The notes beneath the pieces were generated by a model that searched no databases, was not told the DNA's origin, and saw only the letters and a program-made list of their open reading frames with translations. DNA of 21,116 nt from Verrucomicrobiota bacterium (GTDB lineage: Bacteria; Verrucomicrobiota; Verrucomicrobiia; Limisphaerales; JAEYXS01): the NCBI GenBank assembly GCA_023431185.1, contig JAEYXS010000092.1:1-21116 (forward strand). The letters run 5' to 3'. Shown here piece by piece: positions 16,071 to 21,116 of this stretch (positions within the stretch are counted from its first letter, which is position 1; each line of letters starts with the position of its first letter). The position numbers and the translations under genes are program-made.

Positions 16071-16116
16071 GGCCCGCTGGGGACCCCGACTAAGAATCGG
16101 GGCGAAGCAGCGGGCC
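16071..16116. repeat. Dispersed repeat 'GGCCCGCTG', copy 3 with an inserted hairpin
   Basis: A perfect 9-bp stem GGCCCGCTG (16071-16079) / CAGCGGGCC (16108-16116) is followed by CTACC, as in the copies at 92-121 and 4190-4220. The short AGGA-like loop of the other copies is replaced by a longer segment holding a second hairpin, CCCCGA (16084-16089) / TCGGGG (16097-16102). Confidence 0.65.
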
Positions 16117-16180
16117 CTACCTTGGCGCAGTTGATTCGGCGGACGCTCATGGTGCGATGATTGCTCACGCGGTTTAAGCA

Positions 16181-16202
16181 GGACAGGCGAGGGCACCTGT
16201 CC
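16181..16202 (-). repeat. Hairpin just downstream of the flotillin gene
   Basis: A perfect 7-bp inverted repeat, GGACAGG (16181-16187) and CCTGTCC (16196-16202), with an 8-nt loop, lies 13 bp past the flotillin stop. No U-tract follows on the minus strand, so it is not a typical intrinsic terminator. It may attenuate readthrough into the giant ATPase gene or protect the flotillin mRNA 3' end. It also resembles other dispersed palindromes in this gap. Confidence 0.45.
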
Positions 16203-16215
16203 CGCTACCTTGAGC

Positions 16216-18318
16216 TTACACCGTTTTCGATGCGGCCACTTTGGCGACCTTCTCGTCCTGGACGCCGAAGCGTTTGGCGGCGTTGAGCAGGCGTTCGAGA
16301 GCGCCCTTGGTCTCGGCGTTGTCGGACAGCGAGATCATCTGCGCGAGTGCGGCGGACACCGTGAGGTTCTTTAAGTCCTCGGAGGTGAGGCCGAACTGCG
16401 AGGTGAAGCCCTTGAACTGCTCGCGGAAATATTCCGGGTCGCTGTTGAAGAACGTGTCGCGCACGGTGGTGAGCGACTGGCTGTTGTCGATCACGCGGTC
16501 CACGGATTTGCCCGCCGTGATGGCGTTCACGATCTTGTCGAAGAACACATGGTCGCCGCCCACGATGTCCACCTTGGCGTTCTTGAGCGCTTCGGCGACC
16601 ACCATGGCCTGGCTGGACGCGATGTCCTTTTGGATATGGATGCTGGCGAGTTCGACATCCTTCTCCTTGTTGAGGCGGAGCTTGAACTCTTCGTGCTCGC
16701 GACCGACGCCATCGAATATCTTCATGGCTGCGGCTTTCTCGGTGATGCCCTTGGCCTCGGCCTCGAACTTCAGTTCCATGACCTTCGCTTCGGCGGTGCC
16801 CTGTTTCTCGGCGGCAACGGCCTTCGCTTCCAACACGCGGGCATCCGCAGTGCCTTGCTTCTCTGTGGCGACGGCACGGGCTTCGAGGACTTGGGCTTCA
16901 CCCAGGCCAGGAGCGGCTGTTTCGGCCACGACTGCTTCGGCCATGCGTTTCTTGGCGGCGGATTCGCGCTCGGCGGCAGTCTGCTTGGCCTCGGCGGTGA
17001 TGATGATCTCCTCGGCATGGATCTCGGCGGCCTTCTTGGCGGCCTCGGCACCCTTCACCGTGCGATACATATCCTCTTCCGCCTTCAACTCGGCAGCTTT
17101 CTTGGAAGCTTCGGCCGCTTTGATCTCCTTCACGAGACCTTCTTCCGCTTCCATCGCGGCCTTGGTGAGCACGACTTGCTTCTGACGGTCGGCCCCGGCG
17201 AAGGCCTCGGTGTCCTTGATCTTTTCCTTCTCCACGACGACAGCCTTCTCGACCATCACGCGCTCGCGGATGACATCTTGAATCTTCTTCTGCTCGATCT
17301 CGATGACCTTGGTCTTCTCGATGTCGGCGAGAGTAACGACGCGTTCGCGCTCGGTGACTTCCAGCAGGCGATCTTTCTCCACGCGTTCCGTTTCTACGGC
17401 GTGCGTGCGTTCCTTGTTCTTCTGGGCGACGATGATCTGGCGGTTCTTGTTCTCTTCGGCGATGGCCACTTCTTCTTCCGTGGCGATGCGCGCCTGCTCG
17501 GACTTCAGCTTGTTCTCCTGCTGGATCTTGATGGCTTCCGCGTCTTCGCGGGCCTTGATGGCGAGGACTTCGCGCTTCTGCTTCTCGGTGGCCTCAGCGA
17601 GCTGGCGGTTCAATTCCAGGATCGCTTCTTCTGTCTCCACATCTTGTTTCTTGATGACCTTCTCGCGGTCACGGGCGATGTGGTTCGCCAGCTTTGCCTG
17701 AGTGGCGGTGAGTTCGGTGATCTTCTTGATGCCCTCGGCGTCGAGGATGTTGTTCGGGTTCAGGTACTCGAGCGGGGTCTGTTCGAGGTAATCGATGGCG
17801 GCGTCATCCAGCACGTAGCCGTTCAGGTCGGTGCCGATGATGCGGAGGATCTGCTCGCGGAACTTCTCGCGCGAGTTGTAGAGCTCCACGAAATCGAACT
17901 GGCGGCCGACGGTCTTCAGCGCCTCGGAGAACTTGGCCTCGAAAAGTTCGGCGATGGCGGTGCGATCGGAGGCGCGCACGCAACCGATGGTCTGCGCGAC
18001 ACGGAGCACGTCCTGCTCCGTCTTGTTCACGCGGACGAAGAAGGCCACGGAGATATCCGCGCGGATGTTGTCCCGGCAGATGAGGCCTTGCTGGCCGCGG
18101 CGGTTGATCTCCAGGCGGGTGACGGAGATGTCCATGTATTCCGCCTTGTGGAAGATGGGGTAGATGAGCTTGCCGGAAAAGGTCACGCTCGTGCCGCCCG
18201 CGCCGTTCTTCACCAGCGCCTGGCCCTGCTGCACCTTGCGGAAGCAGACGGTGTAAACGGCCAGGGTCCCAACCCCGGCCAGCAAGAATAATCCCAGTCC
18301 TATGTATACGAATTCCAT
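16216..18318 (-). CDS. YqiK-type flotillin (SPFH/band 7 protein)
   Basis: A 700-residue protein with an N-terminal membrane segment (about 3-24), an SPFH/PHB domain (about 28-200), and a very long Glu/Ala/Lys-rich coiled coil (about 200-560). A conserved tail contains 'VVAEALKNAKVDIVGGDHVF' (572-592) and 'DKIVNAITAGKSVDRVIDNS', the kind of C-terminus seen in YqiK and flotillin proteins. Flotillins form membrane-associated oligomeric scaffolds that organise membrane domains. Residues 476-511 are two near-identical 18-residue repeats (VLEA+AVA-EKQGTA-A), and a third, more diverged one continues to about 529. It lies 30 bp after the YqiJ-like gene, an arrangement known from E. coli yqiJ-yqiK, so the two are very likely one operon. 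ATG 18318 is used; an AGGAG lies 16 nt upstream, too far to be a clear ribosome site. Confidence 0.92.
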   Translation of the reverse strand: MEFVYIGLGLFLLAGVGTLAVYTVCFRKVQQGQALVKNGAGGTSVTFSGKLIYPIFHKAEYMDISVTRLEINRRGQQGLICRDNIRADISVAFFVRVNKTEQDVLRVAQTIGCVRASDRTAIAELFEAKFSEALKTVGRQFDFVELYNSREKFREQILRIIGTDLNGYVLDDAAIDYLEQTPLEYLNPNNILDAEGIKKITELTATQAKLANHIARDREKVIKKQDVETEEAILELNRQLAEATEKQKREVLAIKAREDAEAIKIQQENKLKSEQARIATEEEVAIAEENKNRQIIVAQKNKERTHAVETERVEKDRLLEVTERERVVTLADIEKTKVIEIEQKKIQDVIRERVMVEKAVVVEKEKIKDTEAFAGADRQKQVVLTKAAMEAEEGLVKEIKAAEASKKAAELKAEEDMYRTVKGAEAAKKAAEIHAEEIIITAEAKQTAAERESAAKKRMAEAVVAETAAPGLGEAQVLEARAVATEKQGTADARVLEAKAVAAEKQGTAEAKVMELKFEAEAKGITEKAAAMKIFDGVGREHEEFKLRLNKEKDVELASIHIQKDIASSQAMVVAEALKNAKVDIVGGDHVFFDKIVNAITAGKSVDRVIDNSQSLTTVRDTFFNSDPEYFREQFKGFTSQFGLTSEDLKNLTVSAALAQMISLSDNAETKGALERLLNAAKRFGVQDEKVAKVAASKTV

Positions 18319-18348
18319 AACAGTTCTCAGCTTTCTCCTAGTTTGTTC

Positions 18349-18990
18349 TCAATGTCTGGCCACGTAATAGATTCCCGATGACTTGTCCTCGCGGACGACC
18401 TGCACCCGGTCGCCCTGCTTGAAGACCTTGCCCTCCTCGCTGCGCGCCTGCACGGTGAGGGGGGCACCTTTGATGTCGATGTTGATGGTGCCGAATTTGT
18501 GATCCAATTCGCTGGTCATGACAGTGCCGACGAGGCCAATCATGGGCGGGGCCTTGTCATAGTCGGTGTTAAGATAGCGGTTCACCTTGGCAAAGGGCTT
18601 GGCCACAAAATGGGTGATGATGGCGGTCCCGATCAGGTTCGGCACAAAGAGCATCAGCGCACGCAGGAGCGTGTGATCCGGGTTGAAATGACGGTTCGAC
18701 AGAATCGCGATGGTCCAGATGCTGAACACCATGATGGTGACCACCGTCATGACCGGGGCTTCGCCGATGTTCAGGAACTTAAGCACCGGCTGGAGCCCGC
18801 CTTCCCCTTCGCCACCACCTTCCGCGCCTTCGCCCGCCCCGTCACCCCCGTCAAAGAAGGGCAGATCGATATCGATCATGCCGATCAGGACGAGCAGCCA
18901 GTAGAGGACCACGCCGCCAAGCAAGATGGTGAACGGCAGATTGATCCATGAGAGAGCATCCCAAAACAGATTCCAGATCGACTGAATCAT
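18349..18990 (-). CDS. YqiJ-like inner-membrane protein with C-terminal OB fold (NfeD-related)
   Basis: A 213-residue protein with three membrane segments (about 17-40, 78-98, 107-131). A Gly/Glu-rich loop lies between the first two (48-65, 'GGDGAGEGAEGGGEGEGG'), and the C-terminus has an OB fold (about 148-212; 'GLVGTVMTSELDHKFGTINI', 'EEGKVFKQGDRVQVV'). Length and the 'LNIGEAP' and 'EEGK.F..GD.V' motifs match E. coli YqiJ (209 residues). NfeD and YqiJ proteins are the standard partners of flotillins and probably help assemble or position the SPFH oligomer. This is the first gene of the minus-strand module. The ATG at 18990 has no clear Shine-Dalgarno sequence. Confidence 0.88.
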   Translation of the reverse strand: MIQSIWNLFWDALSWINLPFTILLGGVVLYWLLVLIGMIDIDLPFFDGGDGAGEGAEGGGEGEGGLQPVLKFLNIGEAPVMTVVTIMVFSIWTIAILSNRHFNPDHTLLRALMLFVPNLIGTAIITHFVAKPFAKVNRYLNTDYDKAPPMIGLVGTVMTSELDHKFGTINIDIKGAPLTVQARSEEGKVFKQGDRVQVVREDKSSGIYYVARH

Positions 18991-19452
18991 AGCGATGTTT
19001 TCGCTGCTGCCGCCCTCACAGCGCGGCGACCGTCCCTTTTTCTGTCAGCCCCCGGGTGTCCCGGTCCGGGGGAACTGCGACGAGTGAATCAAATCAGATG
19101 GGGTGGCCATTGACATCTACAAATTCCTGGTCCCTTTGTAAAATCAATACCGCCCCGGTGTTCATGCGGCCAGCGTCGTCAGAATGGAGGCAGGTGGCAA
19201 GCGTGAAGGTGAAGGGGAGCGTGGATGAGGTATGAATTATGATTTATGAAAGGGCGGGCTTCGTCAGGCAGGTTTGGGGCGAAGCCAGGCCCCTGTTGGA
19301 TGGAGCGCGGCTGTGCCGCATTGATCCCAAAGCACCAGCGGAGCAATTCCTTTCAATTCCACCATCAACCATGGCCCTTGGATGCAGCAGACATTCCAGA
19401 CACTGGTTGAGAATTTCACGTTGCTGCGGACGAGACGTCCGCGCTCCACGGA
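18991..19452. other. Intergenic region upstream of the YqiJ-flotillin genes
   Basis: About 460 bp without a credible gene. A perfect 7-bp hairpin CCCCCGG (19049-19055) / CCGGGGG (19066-19072) lies about 60 bp upstream of the YqiJ-like start, possibly in its mRNA leader. A consensus TTGACA occurs on the plus strand at 19110-19115. The best -10-like sequence after it, TAAAAT at 19139-19144, is 23 bp away, which is too far for a normal promoter. I found no good promoter pointing toward the YqiJ-like gene. The right half is occupied by the inverted repeat pair at 19302-19447. Confidence 0.4.
19302..19447. repeat. Second REPIN-like inverted pair of GGAGCGCGG repeats
   Basis: The left unit starts GGAGCGCGG at 19302 and forms the hairpin GCGGC-TGT-GCCGC (19307-19319). 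The right unit is inverted: its GGAGCGCGG is the reverse complement of 19439-19447, and its hairpin is GCGGACG-AGA-CGTCCGC (19426-19442). Head sequence, hairpin position and inverted layout match the pair at 3218-3323. The spacer is longer (about 100 bp), and the flank beyond the right hairpin (GTTGCT) differs from the GCCTAAATGTTC tail of the first pair. The right unit lies 6 bp past the stop of the metallopeptidase gene and may shape its mRNA 3' end. Confidence 0.65.
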
Positions 19453-19845
19453 CTAGTCGAGGTCGCGGTCGGCGAGGTCCTGCTCGTCGAGGCCGAGGAA
19501 GTGACCGAGTTCATGCAGAAAGGTCGTCTGCACTTCCACGCGGAAGATCTCTTCGTCGTCGCCGGAGAAGGCGCGCAAGTTTTCCAGATAGAGGATGATC
19601 TGGGCCGGCAGCATCTCCATGCCGGAGATGCCGTCCGGGAAGGCCTGGCCGACGAAGAGGCCGAGGGTGTCCGGTTCGATGCCCTCGGCGATGACTTCCC
19701 GCGCCGGGACGCGTTCGTAGGTGATGGGGAGCTTCTCCACGTGGTTCCGCAAGTACTCGGGCAGGTCTTTGATGGTCGTATCGACGGTGTGACGCGCCAG
19801 CTCCAGCCAGCGGGGCCAGTCGTCACCCTCGAAATGCAGGCTCAT
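19453..19845 (-). CDS. Small zincin-like metallopeptidase family protein
   Basis: A 130-residue protein with a zinc-protease motif near its C-terminus, HELGHFLGLDE (111-121): His111 and His115 as ligands, Glu112 as catalytic base, and Asp120 or Glu121 as candidate third ligand. Size and layout, including 'IILYLENL' before the motif, match the small 'possible zinc metallopeptidase' family (PF06262, from memory), whose substrates are largely unknown. There is no signal peptide, so it should be cytosolic. ATG 19845 is chosen because it overlaps the MntR stop in ATGA, giving coupled translation. The frame is open upstream only through the MntR gene in another frame. Being coupled to a metal-sensing regulator may mean that its expression responds to manganese or that it acts on the regulator; this is inference. 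Confidence 0.82.
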   Translation of the reverse strand: MSLHFEGDDWPRWLELARHTVDTTIKDLPEYLRNHVEKLPITYERVPAREVIAEGIEPDTLGLFVGQAFPDGISGMEMLPAQIILYLENLRAFSGDDEEIFRVEVQTTFLHELGHFLGLDEQDLADRDLD

Positions 19846-20291
19846 GCGGAGGAGCTTTTGCTGCCCGCGCCCTTGCCGCTCCGGCTTTGCTGGAAGCGTT
19901 TCAAGGTGGCGGGATTTTTTTCCAGAAAACTGGTAAGGTCGCCCAAGCAATCGAGCGTGACGGGACTGAGATGATGCTCGATGCCTTCGATGTCGCGCCT
20001 CTGGGTCTCCTCATCGAGTTCGAGCAGGGAGAAGAAGCGGGAGAGGGTCGCGTGGCGGCTGCGGATGAAGCGGGCGACGTCGCGGCCTTTTTGCGTGAGC
20101 ACCAGGCCGCGGTATTTGACGTAATCGAGGTAGCCTTGCTCGCCGAGCTTCTGGACCATGCCGGTCACGGAGGCCTGACGCACTTTGAGCGAGGAGGCGA
20201 TGTCCACGACGCGGGCATACCCCTTCTCCTCGATCAGTTCATCGATGCGCTCAAGGTAGTCCTCCGCGCTCTGACTGGGTCCGGCAGGCAT
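19842..20291 (-). CDS. mntR: Manganese-responsive DtxR-family regulator, MntR type
   Basis: A 149-residue protein closely resembling Bacillus subtilis MntR over its whole length. It has an N-terminal winged helix ('IEEKGYARVVDIASSLKV', 'ASVTGMVQKL', 'YVKYRGLVLTQKG') and a dimerisation/metal-binding half ('DIEGIEHHLSP'). All six residues matching the MntR Mn(II) ligands are present: Asp11, Glu14, His80, Glu102, Glu105 and His106. There is no SH3-like third domain, as expected for MntR rather than DtxR/IdeR. In other bacteria MntR represses Mn uptake genes or activates Mn export; no such transporter lies in the window. The ATG at 20291 is preferred over the longer open frame because family similarity begins there. 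A possible promoter ends 9 bp before it. The tail is short and Ser/Lys-rich. Confidence 0.92.
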   Translation of the reverse strand: MPAGPSQSAEDYLERIDELIEEKGYARVVDIASSLKVRQASVTGMVQKLGEQGYLDYVKYRGLVLTQKGRDVARFIRSRHATLSRFFSLLELDEETQRRDIEGIEHHLSPVTLDCLGDLTSFLEKNPATLKRFQQSRSGKGAGSKSSSA

Positions 20292-20300
20292 GTTGGTGCC

Positions 20301-20329
20301 AATAAAGCTGTTCGAGGTGCAAGGTTCAA
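20301..20329 (-). promoter_or_regulatory. Possible promoter of the MntR gene
   Basis: On the minus strand TTGAAC (20329-20324) is followed after 17 bp by TTTATT (20306-20301), each matching the sigma-70 consensus at four of six positions. The -10 box ends 9 bp before the ATG, so the transcript would have almost no leader, as proposed for the radical SAM gene. TTGAAC is itself part of a tandem repeat (TTGAACC twice, then TTGCACC), which could equally be a binding site. This is a weak call. Confidence 0.3.
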
Positions 20330-20372
20330 GGTTCAAAGTGCCCAGCGAGGACAGTTCGAGGCGCCAAGAAAC

Positions 20373-20403
20373 AAAAAAAGCGGAGGCCGGGAGGCCTCCG
20401 CTT
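20373..20403 (-). terminator. Intrinsic terminator of the pseudopilin gene
   Basis: A perfect 11-bp stem, AAGCGGAGGCC (20378-20388) and GGCCTCCGCTT (20393-20403), with the 4-nt loop GGGA. On the minus strand it is followed by seven T residues (complement of 20373-20379), then GTTTC. It lies 31 bp after the stop codon of the pseudopilin gene and before the MntR promoter region, so it separates the two transcripts. This is the only textbook Rho-independent terminator I see in the window. Confidence 0.92.
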
Positions 20404-20433
20404 GCGGGAGTAAAACGAGTTGATCCGGTCAGG

Positions 20434-21116
20434 CTAGTCTGTGGGATGGATGGTCCACATGCCGGTCTGCTTAGTGAGCGTGGTGTTGGTGGTGCCCAGC
20501 GATTTGGCGGGCAGCATGGCCTCTGAGTGACCATCCACGAACAAGTAGTCGATGTAGTCGTTGTGATACGCCTTGGGGTCCTGGTATTGCACATCAGTGG
20601 GCGTGGTGGTGGCGAAGTGGACGTTGGCCGAGTCAATCGTCTGGTTGTCCAGCGAGCCCTGCTGGCAGGGGCTGCCGCCAGAAGCCGAAGAGGTGGGACG
20701 GCCACGGATGATCTCCGTCAGCATGATGGTCCCGCTCGGGTCGCGGACCACGGAAGCGTTGACCCCCATCTGGCGGCTGGGCTCACGGGCGTTCAGCCAG
20801 GTGTCCGAGCTGTTCCAAGCTTTGCCCGGGTTCTCACCATCCACCCAGCGCAGACCGACGCCGGTACGGCTGGCCGGAGTCGGCGGCCATTGGGAGGTGG
20901 TCGGATAGATGAAGGCGGGGGCGGCGATGCCGGTGGTGCCGCCGGTGCCCTTGTCCATCGAGTTATGAGGCATGGCGTAAGAGCGGCCAGCATCCGGGAA
21001 ACGGGTGTCCGAGGAGACGAGCTTGTTGGACGGGCATTTCAGAATCTTCGCCGCCGGCGGATTCTGCAAGAAGTTGGCGCTGTTCGCATACTGGCTACCG
21101 CCCTGCATGCGGCGCG
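20434..21116 (-). CDS. H-X9-DG pseudopilin-like protein, 3' part (5' end outside the window)
   Basis: At least 226 residues of the C-terminal part are visible; the reading frame is still open at the window edge, so the N-terminus with any prepilin cleavage site and hydrophobic helix is missing. The internal ATG at 21108 is not the real start. The hallmark is His-NDYIDYLFV-Asp-Gly near the end, an exact H-X9-DG motif, followed by the typical close 'GMWTIHPTD'. Upstream 'AAKILKCPSNKL' and 'SYAMPHNSM' match the usual 'lxCPS...SYaxN' pattern of this family, in which the exposed domain follows a type IV pilin-like N-terminus. These proteins are very numerous in Planctomycetota and Verrucomicrobiota; their function is unknown, probably a secretion-type pseudopilus or envelope role. 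A strong terminator follows the gene. Confidence 0.85.
   Translation of the reverse strand, partial: RRMQGGSQYANSANFLQNPPAAKILKCPSNKLVSSDTRFPDAGRSYAMPHNSMDKGTGGTTGIAAPAFIYPTTSQWPPTPASRTGVGLRWVDGENPGKAWNSSDTWLNAREPSRQMGVNASVVRDPSGTIMLTEIIRGRPTSSASGGSPCQQGSLDNQTIDSANVHFATTTPTDVQYQDPKAYHNDYIDYLFVDGHSEAMLPAKSLGTTNTTLTKQTGMWTIHPTD

Noticed and set aside
15656..16168. A 170-codon minus-strand frame between the flotillin and ATPase genes
   Set aside because: It runs through several palindromic repeats, is Ser/Pro/Arg-rich, and parts such as 'PSPQGRGQGEGK' are simply translated repeat sequence.
16549..18291. A 580-codon open frame antisense to the flotillin gene
   Set aside because: The Gly/Leu/Asp-rich low-complexity translation mirrors the Glu/Ala/Lys codons of the flotillin coiled coil. 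It has no recognisable domain.
19110..19144. A plus-strand promoter starting with consensus TTGACA
   Set aside because: The nearest good -10-like box is 23 bp away and there is no plus-strand gene downstream.
19239..19598. A 119-codon plus-strand frame with a run of arginines
   Set aside because: It crosses the REPIN-like pair and then runs antisense into the metallopeptidase gene. The arginine run is a shadow of acidic codons on the other strand.

Overview
The window looks like the chromosome of a Verrucomicrobiota bacterium, probably Pedosphaera/Limisphaerales-like. This is inferred from gene content, not from a marker gene. The hints are a pseudopilin ending with the H-X9-DG motif, a secreted DUF1080 protein, membrane-anchored HEAT proteins with a 'YQGRRLxEW' motif, a zinc ribbon of the 'CxxC...EMAGQxVxCPxC' type, scarce Shine-Dalgarno sequences, and many short palindromic repeats between genes. 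I see no rRNA, tRNA, CRISPR array, transposase or phage gene.

Left part (1-5600): a radical SAM protein with its own near-consensus promoter (+), two tandem paralogous HEAT-repeat membrane proteins (-, both starting with TTG), a family-3 uracil-DNA glycosylase of SMUG1 type (+), then a secreted DUF1080 protein followed almost without gap by a YkgJ-type cysteine-cluster protein (-). Middle part (5898-10083, +): a tightly overlapping MoxR ATPase / DUF58 / DUF4129-like membrane protein operon. The MoxR protein carries an extra N-terminal zinc ribbon, and no transglutaminase domain is visible in the operon.

Right-centre part (10324-18990, -): a YqiJ-like OB-fold membrane protein, a 700-residue YqiK-type flotillin, and a 1779-residue AAA+ protein similar to proteins annotated as 'DNA repair ATPase' (DUF3686 type). 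They are read in that order. I consider this three-gene module the best candidate for a poorly described system: a membrane scaffold with a giant coiled-coil AAA+ machine. The two downstream genes are separated by a 552-bp gap crowded with at least five palindromic elements.

Right end (19453-21116, -): a manganese-type MntR regulator translationally overlapped with a small zincin-like metallopeptidase, a clear intrinsic terminator, and the 3' part of an H-X9-DG pseudopilin that runs off the window.

A second theme is the repeat landscape. A 'GGAGCGCGG + hairpin' repeat occurs as two inverted pairs (3218-3323 and 19302-19447), resembling REPINs. A 'GGCCCGCTG...CAGCGGGCC' family occurs three times. 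A 'CCYTCTCCC...GGGAGARGG' family occurs three times inside one gap.
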